A stretch of 64,000 nt of DNA. Source: Pholiota molesta. Lineage: Eukaryota; Basidiomycota; Agaricomycetes; Agaricales; Strophariaceae. The notes beneath the pieces were generated by a model. The model saw only the letters and a list, made by a program, of their open reading frames with translations. It made no database searches and was not told the origin of the DNA. The stretch is taken from assembly GCA_014925825.1 (NCBI GenBank), contig JACGCK010000024.1, forward strand, positions 434,001 to 498,000. The letters are read 5' to 3'. Of the stretch, positions 21,301 to 34,695 are shown piece by piece; position 1 is the stretch's first letter; every line of letters begins with the position of its first letter. The position numbers and the translations under genes were made by a program.

Positions 21301-24300
21301 GCTTCTCTGAGCGCGAGGGGCAGCCGCCTCCTCCGCCTGAGCCGTTTCTCGATGACACTGACCAGGAGGTATGTATTTTCCTGTTATATCTGCGAGCTTG
21401 GGCTGATGTGCTACGCCGCGTTTGATAGGAGATCCGACTGTACGGAACAGGCTTAGAGTCGGCTACGAAAGCGGCGAAGGCTATTATCATATTCCTTACG
21501 CAGAGATCTGGGAAAGGAAAGGCAACGAAGAATTCGAACGAAGCCGAATACCGTTTGATATTTGATAACTTGATCGACGACCTTCTAGTTGTTCTTTTTT
21601 GGCCAGAGTGGCCTGCGGCGGGTCTCATTCTCAGCATCGCGTCCAAGTTCATGGTGTGTACTCTTTCTGTAGTTTCCTCTACAAGAAGAGGACGGTAATT
21701 TATATCGCGATATTTGTAGGTGTCGTCATTAGACGATATCAAGACGAATTCACAAACGGATAGCAATGCAGCTAAGACTATGGCACTTGACCATCTCGGT
21801 GTCATCGCTGCCAGAATTCGGACAAGTGTGCTAAAGGTCCAACGGGATCCGCCTTCGAAAAAAGGCTTGAGGCCACTTGATGATGTAGGCTTTTTACTGC
21901 TACACCGTGTCCGAAGACTTACACAACGCCTCGTAGATCGTGTCAGGCGTAAGCTTGAAGTACTTGAACAGGTTTTTGGATGCACATCAGAACGTTGCCT
22001 CTCATCTGTGCAAACGATCGTCAGAAGATCAAGCTTACGATGTACGTAGATTCAAAAATCGAAAATTTTATTTGTCTAACATATCAACAGAGTGCGAGAG
22101 AGTTGACTGCCGCCACTCTCGGGCAAGAGCTTGCGGCGGCATTGAAGCAAGTCCATGGCTGGATTGAACATCCCGAAGCCGACGAGGACCTGAACATTAA
22201 GGATCCAGCCCACTTGGATGCATTCGGTCAACGCTTGAAACTTGCCTTACGAGCATTGTGGAAAGATATACCGAGTGATGTCTTTGATGTTGGGTTCGTC
22301 AAATTTTTGGGCATTTACTTGGCTCCTGATTTCTGAACTTTGGTCGTTAGATCGCAGGAAGAAGTTTCACGAGTTGATGGTCTCGCTGAAGAGATTGGCA
22401 CAATTCAGAGCCTACGCAACTCGTTCAACCCAATCCTGAGCGTGATCTTGATGGCTCTCGACGCACCTGCTATCTTCATGCGGACGAAAGCCCTTCGTGC
22501 CCTCGGTCAAATCGTCACCAGCGATGCCTCCATTCTGGCGATGGTGGGCCTTCGTTTTTCTTCTTCCCATTTACCAATGACTGACCTCTTAATTTAGCCA
22601 AATGTTCGCCGTGGTATCGAAAGTCATCTGCTTGATAGTTCACCTGCTGTTCGCGACGCTGCAGTTGAGTTGATTGGAAAGTATATGATTGACTCGCCGG
22701 AGGTCGCTGGAGACTATTATCAGAAGATTGCTGATCGTATGGCGGTAAATATTTTTCTTCAAATAATCTGCACTGCGTGAACTGAAGTTGACTATAGGAT
22801 ACTGGATTGAGTGTACGAAAACGGGTCATCAAATTGCTGAAGTCTTTCTATCCTATTACGACCGATGCTCGTCGAATTGATATTGCCACTCGACTTGTTT
22901 TGCGAATGTTGGACGAAGACGATACAGTGAAAGATCTCGCCATCAAAACGATCGAAGAGCTCTGGTTTCCTCAACTTCCTTTACCGTCTGCTATGAAGGG
23001 CCGATCAGCCGCACCAGCAGCTAACCCGCACGATAAGGCTGCTTTGATATCTAAAGTGTTAGTCATCATGGGAACCTCTGCCCAGTTCAAGGATCGTCAA
23101 TCTCCTCTGGAAGATTTGTTACATAAAATTATGGCGGAGAAAGAGGGGAACGAGAAAAACTCCTTGCATACTCGATACGGAGAGATTTGCGAGGCGTTAA
23201 TTGATGGCTTGGTCGATGCTTCTGATCTCCCTGGCTTCGTGCGTCTTTTATACGTTTTACCCTCTCGAATGAGAACGAAATGCTGATAATCTCATTATAG
23301 ACTGTGATCAACTGTATCAGAACGATCTATCTACTAACATCTGCCTATCCGTCGATCCTGTCTGGTACCAATGCTTCTACTCTTTTGCCATACCTCAAGA
23401 ATGCGAATTCGGGCGAAGAGTTGTCTACCTCCGATTATTTGTTGAAAATATTCAAAGTGTCGATACCCCACATGCCGAAAACCGCTGCGAAGTTTGGCCA
23501 CGAGCTTCAAGCGGCACTGCAACCCATGATCATCAAGCCTTCTGGCGCAGGTGGAGTTCAGGTCCGTTTTGTTCTTTCGTAACAATATCTCATGCGCTGA
23601 AGGTACATGCGACGGTAGATCCTGCAAGAAACCGTGGGATGTATGTGCGTGGTTGTACAACATCTCACCCATGACTTCGTGCGATTGGTCAACCTTCTGA
23701 AATCTTGCAATGGTGAGCACAACTATCCGCGAACATTGATTATATATTTTTAATCAAAACTATAACGAACCCAGCGCGCCTTCAACAAACTATTAAAAAA
23801 CCTGCTTCGCAAGAGACTGGCCCCAACGAAATCCGCGCTTTGATCATCCTGATCTTCATCGTGTCTCTCCTTGCTGAAAATTGCAATTTCGATAATTTAC
23901 GAAAAGATAATCCAAGTGAGTTTCAACGGATCTTTTTCTCGCATTTTATCTCACCTGCTGTAGACCTCGTTGCCGATCTTAACGCAATCTCACAGGTGAA
24001 ATCACAGCAGCCATTATTATTTTATTTATAATTAACCATTTTTTTAATCTATTCAAGGGCCCCATCAGCGAACATGTGTACAATACCTTGCTCACTCTGT
24101 ATGAGAAACATCACAATTCGTCGCTAAGGGGTCGCATTCTACAATGCCTTGGTATGTCACGTATATTTTCCTTTATCACTAGTGGTTAACGGTTGATTGG
24201 TAGGCTTCCTTTTCCGTGCTCATCCTACGCTGATGACCATGGAACGATCGGCATTGGTCATGGATGAGATTTTTGCATCATCCGAAGAGGAAGGGAAAGG

Positions 24301-25955
24301 ACGCCTGTTGAAGATCATTCAAGATTTCCTTGTATCTGAAGCTTCCAAACACAGTGCGAAGGAGAAAGGTTAGCAGATAAATTTGAATTACTCTCACTTA
24401 CACGTCACTATACTCAACCATTCTTTTAGAATCCGCCAAAGCCAAATCGAAACCCAATGACGTTAATATGGACGAGCTGGTCGGCAATACCGACGGATTC
24501 GCAGATTCTGGGTGCGTCGCATTATATCAGATTAGCATAACATTTTGGCTCAAACATATCATCCATTCTTAGAGTTAGCTCTGCTATTGTTCAACGCTAT
24601 TTAGATCATGTCCTTGAGGCCGCTCTATCGCAGAACGTCCAGATCCAGGCAGTGGCTATTGACGTCTTGAGTTTCACTATCAAGCAGGGTCTTGCTCATC
24701 CCCTTCAGGTGCGTCTTGTAGCTCTTCGAACACTCTTCCTTGTCTCAATATATCTATTGTAGTCCTTCCCTGTTATTGTCGCTCTTGAGACAAGCCCTAT
24801 TGCCAGCATTAGTAACAGAGCTAGCGCACTACATGCCGTCCTTCAAGGAAAACACGCCTCGTTGCTTAATACCCGGTATACCGTCAGTGCTAGGAAATCC
24901 TTTGACTACCAGAAAAAGATATCTACGGGCGTTGCACGAGGTCTGTTGGCTGTTGCACTTTTCAATGCAAACATTTTTACTTACACAATCTACAGGCTTC
25001 CGCGTGCAACCTACACCGACCGCTCTCCTCCAACGATGGTATTCACATATTCGCGAGAAACGACCTATAAGGCAGGATTTTTTGAAATCATTGGTCAAGA
25101 TATTCCAAGAGAATTCTTCCTATGAGTCAACACAGGTTTGTTCTCGCACATCTTTCAATTTGGCGGTGCTCAAATATCCTTCAGGACGATGTAAATTACA
25201 TGAGATACATGGCCGAAAACTTCTCCGCGTTTGATTACAAGACCCAAGAAGAAGTTCTCACTGTTATCAAGTACCTCACGAGCGTCCTTTCAACGACAGG
25301 GATGCAATTACTGGAAATCATTTCGCCCTCGCATCTACTAACGCATCTGCACGAACCGATGCAGTCACAACCGTCACAGCAATCTCAGCCGGAGCCTGCA
25401 GTTGCAGCGCCTTCAGAACCTTCAGCGGTAGGTGGACGCTACATTCTAACTCGTCACTTCGTCTGACCTAAATTTATTCAAAAGACTCATGAGGCTATGA
25501 ACGTTGTGGTACAAACGAAAGAGAGTACTTTTGAAACAAAACATGATCATGTCGCCCTAATGCGAACATCTGTTATCATTGCTGTTGTGATGCTTCTGAA
25601 AACTCATCTGAAAGCTCTGTATTCCCTCTCCGAAGAGTATGTTTTGATGCTGCTCTAACGTATAGCAAGCTGACTCCGCTTTTTCTAGTAAATGTAACAA
25701 ATTCGTCATCGGGAAGAAAAGCGCCATCGGAGACAAGCCGGCTACGAAACGTCATGACAATCCCATTTCATGGGATCGGCTTCCTTTTGCCACCACTCCT
25801 CTTCTAACCACTCAAGACGCAGATGCGCAGAAGGCTAGGGTAAGTACATATGATATTATGTGTTCTCAATTATTCGACTAACGTTATCTCAGTTCCTTGA
25901 AATATGGAACGAAGACGGCTTGACTGCAGAACCAGAAGAGGAAGAATTCCTATAG
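18270..25955 (+). CDS. Sister chromatid cohesion loader, Scc2/Mis4/NIPBL family
   Basis: A large HEAT-repeat protein of the adherin family that, with Mau2/Scc4, loads cohesin onto chromatin; the mushroom member is known from Coprinopsis as rad9. The N-terminus is Q/P-rich and disordered (a polyglutamine run at about 19010-19030), followed by [20 protein letters not shown] and a basic linker. Hallmark helices follow: [89 protein letters not shown] and [20 protein letters not shown]. The acidic end EPEEEEFL precedes TAG at 25953-25955. About 20 short introns and no frame break. The start is uncertain: exon 18270-18419 spliced to 18560 is in frame, and ATG at 18527 is the alternative. Confidence 0.88.
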
Positions 25956-26185
25956 AAATTTTTTTTTGGGGGAGACAATACTAATTTATTGCTCAACTTG
26001 CTGATCCATCGCACGCACAACATGTCTATTTGCCTGCTTTTATTCTTGGTCATATTCTATCATTATTACATGCTCTGCTACTGTCAAATAATCCTTGCTC
26101 TCCGACCGCATACGATACCCGCAATGTGTTTGTATCCTCATCATACATAGTAATGCTGTTCTACATAATTAGATATCGTCCAATG

Positions 26186-27414
26186 TTATGTTGTTGTCTT
26201 TGCTGCTGTAGATACCAGTGGAACGACGGCGCCGTCGACGAAGGCGATAGGTCCTTTAGGGATGGTTTCTCCGATGACTTGCTTGGTGTCGTCGTCGAGA
26301 TGCGGGTCATCCTCGAATTTCCATTCGAGCTCGCCTCCGTATGGAGCAGGCAGGTCGTGTGGATGGACAAGTTGCAGCAGTGTAGATCCTGGATCTTTGC
26401 CTAGTACATGTATCTTCTGACGTGTTCCTTCATCAAACCAGCCCTAGATAATTGGTCAGTTCTGTCCAACTGGATTTCAAGGCACAGCTCGGAGGTCGCC
26501 TCACCTTTATCCAATTCCATATAGTAGGAAAGAACGAAGGAGAGTTAACGATAGCGATAGCGTGCAGGGTCTCGGGATAGTTGGCTGTAGACAGCCGCGA
26601 GGCTTCTTGCAGATGGTGTCGGAGCCTCCACATGGATCCAAATGAAACGCTTTCTAGGTCGATGATGGTGGTCGTAGAGGATATTGGGGTGGGTGCGGTT
26701 GAGTGGGGGACATAGGAGCAGAGGGGAAAGATAAATCGGGTCATGAATTCATATAATGCGACGCTGTAACATGATTTAATTAGTGTGTTTGCCAGTGAGA
26801 GAGCTTGGGTAGGGATGGGAACATGAATGAGCAATGAGGGTGGTTTACATTCTATTGTACCTCGTCTGCGGTGGGATGGCATCTAGCTCCGACTGTATAG
26901 CATCTAATGAAGCCAGTCGGTACACGAAGAGAGGTACGCCAAGCTGAATGATTGGGTATAATAGTAAATAGGCAAGTCCGAACATTATTTCGCAAAGATT
27001 GCGTACCTTATCGCGACGCCCAGTCCATCGCGGGTAGAAACGCTGAGAATGGGCCATGTCTTCAGGACTGAGGTCTTCATATAGCTTCGACACGTCATGT
27101 TTCTTCCTCCATGCCTCAGTGTCGGCGAACTGCTTCTGAGCAGCGGCTGGATTGAAGGATCTCGCCCGTAGGAATCGCCTGTGAATTATTCAGTGTCAAT
27201 TGATAAATCAAAGCACTAGATTTCAGATTAAAATGCACAGTATCGTGGTATCTTCGTGCGAGGCAGCACTATGCTCCGTAGCAGGCGTATATAGGCCTGC
27301 TTTCTCCAAATCCTCCTTGAAGGTTGTCAAAGCCTGCTCTTGCTCTGGCGTCAAGTTTCCGAGATGGCCAGCCAGATGATGTCCCTCGAGAACCTTCAAA
27401 TCCTCCTGGGCCAT
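26186..27414 (-). CDS. Sec14-like CRAL-TRIO phosphatidylinositol transfer protein
   Basis: A lipid-transfer protein exchanging phosphatidylinositol and phosphatidylcholine, linking lipid metabolism to secretion. The N-terminal CRAL-TRIO region reads LTPEQEQALTTFKEDLEKAG and continues after an intron with RFLRARSFNPAAAQKQFAD. The lipid-binding core has GVPLFVYRLASLDA, TTIIDLESVSFGSMW, ASRLSTANYPETLHAIAIVN and SPSFFPTIWNWIK. The end includes IHVLGKDPGSTLLQLV and LPAPYGGELEW, both typical of Sec14. Start ATG at 27414; the TAA is at 26186-26188. Several short introns; the frame is intact. Confidence 0.9.
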
Positions 27415-28096
27415 GTTAGCCTTTCTTTCGGGTGGTTACGGCTGCAGAGCTTTCCTATGGTATGAGCTCCCAAATGAGAGCGAATTGAAGGTGAGGATGG
27501 TGGGAATGAGATCAGATCTAGAAAGACGAGCACAGCGTCGAAGGGAATCCGGCAGACCGCTTGATGTGATTTGCTCAGCCTTGTTGGATAATGACTTGAA
27601 AGTTCATAGTCACATAGATGATGACTCTGAAGAAGGGAAATTTGAATGACAGGAGAGGTGAAATGAGGTCGGCGAAATAGACTGATAGGTAGTTCAGAGC
27701 ACCAAGCGAACATCCATATACATAGGTTCTGGCAGGAGTCCGCAAGAGTGAAAGAGCAGGCTTTGAAGGTCCCGGGCCATTCCCGGTCGGCTAATTGGGC
27801 TCTGCCGACGAACGGTTCCCGAGATCTATTTCAAGAACGCCTTTGATCATGAGCGTTCAGTGCAGTGAGTGCACGATCTTGGTATATTCAAACAATTCAA
27901 TAACGATTTACCACACATAATTGCAAGGAGACACTAATTAGAGTACAACGAGGCAGAAAAAAGGTTACAACTTGTTCTGAGCATCGAAAAGGAAGGGAAT
28001 CCGCTGAACACTACTAAAAACGATTGAAAAGGACAAGTCACAAAATTGAAGGTTGTGAAGGTTCTCATTTTGAGAGCATTAGTAGAATCCGATTAT

Positions 28097-28852
28097 TCAG
28101 TATTCGTCGTAGCGTTTGGAATTGCGACCACGATCATAATCCTCATCCTCATCCTCGTCGTAGTCCGAGTCGTAGTCGCCATCGTCTTCATCCTCGTCGT
28201 CATCATATTTTTCATCCTCGTCGTCTTCGTAGTAATCGTTATTTTTAGAAGACGAACTGCCATCGCTATAAACATTGGTCAGAAGCTATACCGAGCATCG
28301 GATATAAATCCCAACGAACAAACACTCACTAGTTTCTCCGCGTCCAACGCTAACAACTTTGCCTTGTACATAGTTTCCAGCGGAGCCGAGCCCTTTATCT
28401 ACGATCGTATAGTAGTTGGAGACAATGTATCCGTTCAATCAGCGTCAGGAGTGAACTGGTAAAATTGGTCTGGCGACGCCCCCGACAAAGCAATGTCGAT
28501 GCCAACGGCGAACAAGCTGGTCCCGACGGCGATGGTAATGGGAATGATCTTGTCCTTGAACTTGCTCTTGGGGAGCATCGGCTGTCCGCGACGGGCCCAT
28601 TCTGCCTCGAGCATTTCGAGCTTCTGGGATTCGACGGAGATGTTGCGTCCAGCGATCGCAGTGCCGACAAGCGCCGCGCCGCCGGTGAGCGTGGCGGCGA
28701 GGATACCCATGCCGGTGTGGACTTTAGCTGACAGCCTTTTGGCGCGTTTCCTGTAGATTTCCTTGGCTAGTGCTGTATGCGAGAAGTATTTGCCGGAGAT
28801 GGTGTTAAGGTATTCGTCCTCGTCAAATGGAAAGTCTCCTTGATCTTCATGA
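28097..28852 (-). CDS. Uncharacterised membrane protein with an acidic C-terminal tail
   Basis: Unknown family. The readable part runs from GDFPFDEDEYLNTISGKYFS, through basic KEIYRKRAKRLSAKVH, to two hydrophobic stretches (GILAATLTGGAALVGTAIAG and IIPITIAVGTSLFAVGI). Then come SNYYTIVDKGLGSAGNYVQG and, after an intron near 28270-28325, a tail very rich in Asp/Glu/Tyr ending RGRNSKRYDEY. Two frame breaks must be assumed: near the ATG (28852) and at about 28437, where a TGA interrupts the join. Both would be explained by one lost base each. A TATA-like TTTATAAAG (28942-28950) lies about 90 bp upstream of the ATG. Confidence 0.55.
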
Positions 28853-29159
28853 TGCTGATTGAGTGCGCGATAAGAGGATGTGTAAGTTCAGTAAGCTGGG
28901 GGTGGTTCAGGTGGTTCGAGAATGCGTTAAAGCGAGAAAGGTTTATAAAGTACTCAAAACGTGTACTGAGAGACTGACCACGAGCGTCTATTTTCTGCGC
29001 CGTGCAGCTAACTCTATTGCAGTGCTTGTCAATTTGGTTTCATTTATTCACGATGTCATCGTTGACGCCACGATCGCGAAGAAACGCTATCGGAGGAGAT
29101 ATTTTCTGCTACCGACTTATTTGGATCCATATTATGTAGTAAAGAAAGACGGGCGCTGA

Positions 29160-30703
29160 TTGAACCTTAGTATACCATGCGCCGCAGATCTTTCTTCGCG
29201 GACAAGTTATTGAATTTAATGAAGGCACGCTGCTTCCATGCTTAAACACGCCATTCAATCATTCCGGTGTTTATGAGAACGAGATAACAGTAACCACCTA
29301 TATTTTTGGAAAACATACGCAGAATGCGGTGTCTTACGTCCCAATGCGGATCATTCGAGCGCTTGTTTAGCTCGGCAGTTCGCGTGCCGCAATATCGCGT
29401 GGGAACAGCATGATTGGCGGGCGCTTGTTTTGCAGCATGAGGCGTGCTATTCCACAATAGTCAGCTAGATCTACACGCTGCCTCGCCGCATTCAGCGTCT
29501 CATGACCCAGAGAAATGCGAAGGGGGAAAGGTATTATTCCGTAATCTGAGTATCGGTGCCGGTGACATTAACAGACCTTCCAAGCCATAGGAACGAGGAT
29601 TCAACGTTTTAATCCAGCACCGCCATCCAGTATCCTTTATCGCTGGCTGTTGGCTTGTTTAGAGTAACATAAGCTCAGCACTATGTAAGGAATAAGTAAG
29701 TGCTTCAGTGCTGCCCGCCCAGCACAACAGAAAATTGACGATACCTGAGGCTGAGGCCGCAACACACATATGGAAGGGTGGCCACTGAAGATTGTTTCAG
29801 GAACAACAAAAGTAGCCCTATCAAATAGCACATAATCCACTTCATGAACACGATCCTCGGTCATTCCAACGTTGCTTGACTGACTCACGCACTCGGTTAT
29901 ATTGGAAACTTTTTATAGTATGTACTTGGCGGTGTATGAGACATGTGTAAAATGTCAAAACGCATCATGCCGCTATCACTTTCCAGTATATCTAGTCTCT
30001 GGCTCGGGGATGCTAAATGGGTTTGACAGTCTGGACTATGCTCTAACTACAATTAGAGTGGCTTCCCAACTTGAAAAAAGAATCGGAGAGAAAATAATTC
30101 CGAAATACGGAGGGGCAATACTCAAGAAGCGACCGGGGGAGATTCGAAGTACATGTCTTTGCAATGGTTTGCGGAATAATTCAGAGGCGAGATCACATTT
30201 TAATACCAAATGGCAGTCGCAGTCATAGAAGAACTGTTGTCTCAATCAAAATCCAACCATTGCGTGGTCTGGATTGCCTTTTCACCGATGATTCGGACTC
30301 AGTGGGAAGAAGCGAGATTTGACTGGCGAAGGAGGCTGAAGCACAATGTATCACATCCGTTAAGACGATCCTTATTGATTTTAGTTAAAATTTGCATGCC
30401 AGGTGGACAGAGCATCATTTTTAGGAGATCAGCGGTCATGGTACTGCAAATAGTCCAGAAAATTAGCCTCGTGGACTTTTCATCATCGAATTGGAATCAT
30501 AACAGCTACAGCTACACCAGCCATCATCTAATATTACATCGAATGTCCGTGTTAGCAATCAAGTCCAGGATAAACATAGCGCATCTATGTATATAGGCTC
30601 TCAGAAAAGCATATGTAGAATAAATTTACCCCACTTCAGAAAAAGCCAATGCTCCACCCCAAATGAGGTTCCCTGACCGTTGACAGGCCACAACATCATC
30701 TCA
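29160..30703. other. Intergenic; one short ORF remnant
   Basis: The only candidate is 29888-29637 (-). It begins MSQSSNVGMTEDRVHEVDYV and has an intron-like GTATCG...CATAG after LRPQPQ, but stops after about 50-80 residues with no domain I recognise. The remainder is AT-rich with no supported gene. Confidence 0.35.
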
Positions 30704-32217
30704 TCAAAGCACAGTCACCGCAAAAATGCTGCATGCCGCCGCCAGCACGAGGCCGACCGTCGCCACCTTAACCGTGCCCGCGGAATTGCCCTTCACGATC
30801 GTGTTCGTGCCCTGCTTGCTGAACACGCGCACGGACGCCACCTCGAAGTAGGCGTTGTTGTAGTTGGAGCCGTTGCCCACGACGTAGTCGTTGTAGCACA
30901 CGCCGGTGCAGGTCTGCGCGAAGATGTTGGGGGCACCTGCGAAGTCTACAGGAGTGGGGGTGGTATGAGTATGTAGGACGTTGTGCGAAGGAAGGAGAGG
31001 AAGGCTGTGGATGTGAATTATCACGCACCGCCGCAGAGGGTGATATCAAAGATCAGGTTTTGGGGGGAAAAGAACTCGGATGATGAGCATGTTGTTGCAG
31101 GCCAATTTCCTACTGGGACACCCAGCGTCGAAGTATCGATCGAGCTCGAATTGGACGAAATAACAGAGGGGACGTTCGCACGGGGGAAGAACCACACCCT
31201 ACATCGACAGCTCAAATGAGCAGTTGTCCAATGATTATAACACTAATAAGTTGACGCACGAGATTCCGGTTGTTGCAAATTCAGTCACAAACACGCCTCC
31301 TCCCGCAGCCGCAAACGCCGCTCCGTACGACGCTGGGTTAGGGTCCATGGTGATGCAACCTTGATTGCTGTTGTCGAGATTGGAGCAGTCCGTCGAATTG
31401 AGGAGGGTCGAGCTTTGTTGCTGGCCAGTCACGGTGCATCCTGGATTGGTGTGCAGGCCCATTTGATTATTTGTTACGAGGTTAACGCCCTCGAATGTGT
31501 CGATTTCACTGGGGAGAAGATCAATTTGGAGAGCATAAGTGAATCGTTGGAACGGGGACTTACCCGCCTGTTGGCCATGTTGGAGCATTTGACCACCTGT
31601 AATTGGAAAAATTGTGAATTTCAGGACAGGAGATGTCTGCAATCATAATTTACCATGCCGGCCATACTGAACACTGCAGGTGGCAAAAGCATGTTCCATT
31701 AGCATATGAACCTCGGTACTCAGGGTGGCATTATGACGTACTCCGAAGGGCACATGTAGCATGTCCGCAATCCAAACGCTTCCGACGCCGTACCGCACAT
31801 TCGTCTGTAGGCGCACACTGTTGCGTTTGTTGTTGAACGTCACAGTGGAGCTGTTGTCCACCTGCATTATTGCGTGATTCGTCGTAGTATCGACAAAGGC
31901 CAGCCTTGACGATAGGGCATCTGAAGCGGAAACGAACCTAGATGGTCAACGAGTAAGCGATTGGTCAACTGCGGATTTGAATTGATGAATGTTCCGTACG
32001 TCACATCTCCGTTGGTGAGATTGTCGACTGAAGAGGTGATCAGGTCCACTTCACTCAAACAAGCAAAGAAGTTGGAACTCACAATGATTGAAAAATGTCC
32101 ATTCATCAAAGAAATTTGCCCGGCATACTCTTGCACCATATCGTACGTATCAGCTGTGACTGGCACAGCTGCGAAGGGTAGCAGAAACGCAAGGGGTAGA
32201 AGGGTAGTTGAAAGCAT
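30704..32217 (-). CDS. Secreted, possibly GPI-anchored GH16 beta-glucanase
   Basis: A glycoside hydrolase family 16 enzyme (endo-1,3(4)-beta-glucanase or transglycosylase type) acting on cell-wall glucan. Signal peptide: MLSTTLLPLAFLLPFAAVPV, then TADTYDMVQEYAG. After splicing the core reads NFFDEWTFFNHF, DNLTNGDVTY, SSRLAFVDTTTNHAIMQVDN and KRNSVRLQTNVRYGVGSVW. The active-site strand EIDTFEGVN is rebuilt across an intron, giving the GH16 E-I-D-x-x-E nucleophile/acid pair. Downstream are TVTGQQQSSTLLNSTDCSN, SIWFFPRANVPSVI and LIFDITLCG. The C-terminal stretch GTVKVATVGLVLAAACSIFA is hydrophobic after small residues, as for GPI addition. One frame break lies at 32119-32121, just after YAG: a GGG run that is one base short. 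Confidence 0.85.
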
Positions 32218-33063
32218 CGCGCACGCACAATGTGGAAAGAAGGAAGGAAGGAGGAGGTGGGGAGAAGAAAGCACAGAGGTCCGACGTTGTTACCTATTAT
32301 CCGGGATATTTATACTGCAGAATGGTGAAGAATGACATATTGTCATTCCACGGCGAAGCTACGGCTTTGTGGGGCGTCAATATACATAGCTCACTGCCTC
32401 TCTACCAAAAGCAGGGTGCAACCCGCAAACCGCAGTCTGCTTCCTTCCAGACATATCCTCGAATTTGATCATCTTTCAGAGAGTGAAAGAGGGTGAAAGG
32501 TGTATGATTTCTTGCTCTTCAAGGCGTTGTAGCGCCGAATGTCTTCCATTGTTCCTCTACAGTGCAACGGTGGAGTCCAGACAACAACAATGTTCGGGAT
32601 AACGATGATGATCGACGAAAATAAATTCCCAAATATAGGTGCCTAAAAATAGCCGTGAGTAATATTTGCATCCGCAGCAGCGGCCCGCCGAAGCCGAACG
32701 CTACTTATGCCGCTAGACTCGAATCAACGGTATGTACTGCCAATCGCATTGATAACGGTTACTGTTAAATGCCCGAGAAGCGATCTACACATCCAAATGG
32801 TATGTACTTAACAGCGTGTTGTGTAGAGGTTGAATATTACCGGCTGCCTGAAGGTCTTTGAGAAGACTGGAAGTCTGAAATAATTGGTAAGTAGGTTTGT
32901 TGCAATTTGGTTGCAATTGCACTCTTTGCTCACGAGGTCTTACAGCAAATTTGAAGAAGTTGATTACCAACGCCAACGGCACCACGAAGCCCTTGAACAT
33001 ATAAAAGAAGAAGAGAACACGAATCCAAAGCATCGGCCATTGACAAGAACCCCGCAGAAACTC
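32218..33063. other. Intergenic region between GH16 and AKR2
   Basis: Divergent upstream region. A TATA-like ATATTTATACTGCAG at about 32307-32321 lies upstream of the GH16 start on the opposite strand. No other gene seen. Confidence 0.4.
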
Positions 33064-34594
33064 ATGTCTGTTTTCCCACTAGCACCCCCACCCCCACCGG
33101 CCTCGCGCGTTATCGCCTATTGTCACCACGGGCTGGTGTTCATGTCTCCCCAATTCAGCTAGGCGCTATGAGCATCGGCGATGCTTGGAGTGATCTCGGC
33201 ATGGGCACGATGAATAAGGAGTCCAGCTTCAAGCTTTTGGACGCATACTACGTTAACGGGGGAAACTTTATCGATACTGCGAATAACTAGTGAGAGATGA
33301 TTATCGTATTGTTTTCTTCCCTTGGTATTATACTGAACATAATTTTGTGTGCTTATGACAGTCAGGATGGTTCTTCGGAGTTGTTTGTCGGAGAATGGGC
33401 AGAAGAACGCGGTATTCGGGACCAACTGTTTATCGCTACAAAGGTGCATCTGGGTCCGCAACAATTTATCACTTCTTGAAATTTGATCTAGATCCAAATT
33501 TCCAGTATACCAATAACTTCAGGCTTCGGAATCCTGCCTATCAAGATGGCCATAAAATTGTATTCGGAGGAAACAATGCCAAATCGCTCAAGCTTTCTTT
33601 CAAGGAGTCTTTACGAAGGCTCAGGACAGACTATGTGGACCTCCTTTACGTCCATTGGTGGGATTGGGATACCAGCATCGAGGAAGTGATGCATGCACTT
33701 CATAACTTGATTGTTCAAGGACAGGTGCTCTATCTGGTGAGCGCCCTACCGTTTTCGCTTGGCGTAAATCAAATCTGACAATGGTATTTTTCTTATGTAG
33801 GGTATCTCTGATTCGCCGGCCTGGGTGGTGGCGAAAGCCAATGCTTTCGCCCGTGCAAATTCTCTTACGCCCTTCGTGGTTTATCAAGGCAACTGGAACA
33901 TCCTCGAACGCTCCTTTGAGCGCGAGATCATTCCAATGGCGCGTTCGGAAGGTATAATCCATTGCCTCTACCGCTGAAGGATAACTTACTGCGACTGTCC
34001 AAGATATGGCCCTCGCACCGTGGAATGTACTTGCCGGAGGCAAATTCCGTACCGACGCAGAGGAGAAACAGCGTTTGGAGACAGGCGAGAAAGGGCGTGT
34101 CATCTTCGGAGGCGACTGGCTGCGCAACGACAAAGAAAAGTTAGTATGTGCTGCATTGGAGAAAGTTGCAGAGGAAGTCGGGGCGAAGCATATAACGTCA
34201 GGTGCGTCAGCAATGTTCCAAGTAAATCGCGCAGGATTTACTGATGTATTTGGAACCTAGTCGCAATTGCATATGTACTTCAGAAGGCGCCTTTCGTTTT
34301 CCCGATTATTGGCGGGCGCAAAGTCGAGCACCTCCTGGCCAATCTCGAGGCGCTGGAAATAGCGTTGACGGCGGACCAGATTAAATATCTGGAGAGCGTC
34401 GTACCCTTCGAAGCGGGCTTCCCGAACAACATGATTGTCAGTTTGCTGATCATTCCAAGTATGTTCTTCGATTTGACTAACTTCAAACTTAGGGCGACGG
34501 AACCTTCTACAGAGCGATATGGGGTTCCATGGGTCATTTGGATAGACAGCCGCTACTTCAAGCTATCCAGCCGGCGGGAAAGAATAATGGATAA
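33064..34594 (+). CDS. Aldo/keto reductase, aryl-alcohol dehydrogenase type (AKR2)
   Basis: Paralogue of AKR1 (2372-3867), with the same tetrad: Asp in FIDTAN, Tyr across intron 1, Lys in LFIATK and His in LLYVHWWD. Other conserved blocks are [68 protein letters not shown] and [14 protein letters not shown]. There is an extra intron (about 33951-34003) between ARSEG and MALAPW. The end reads [20 protein letters not shown] to a TAA at 34592-34594. The ATG at 33064 aligns with AKR1's start, but the proline run at 33084-33098 is one base short, so the start and body are out of frame. The rest of the gene is open. Confidence 0.8.
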
Positions 34595-34695
34595 ATTTGA
34601 CTTGTACTTGTGTTCAACGTGTTGGGTCTGCCTCGACACTAACTATCTGGTGTCGTGTACTTATAATAAAGTGTCGTGCATTGTCTCAAGTATAT

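Noticed and set aside
28046..28462. Plus-strand ORF with long Ile/Val hydrophobic runs, resembling a membrane protein
   Set aside because: It is the complement of the Asp/Glu codons (GAT, GAG, GAC) of the acidic tail encoded on the minus strand.
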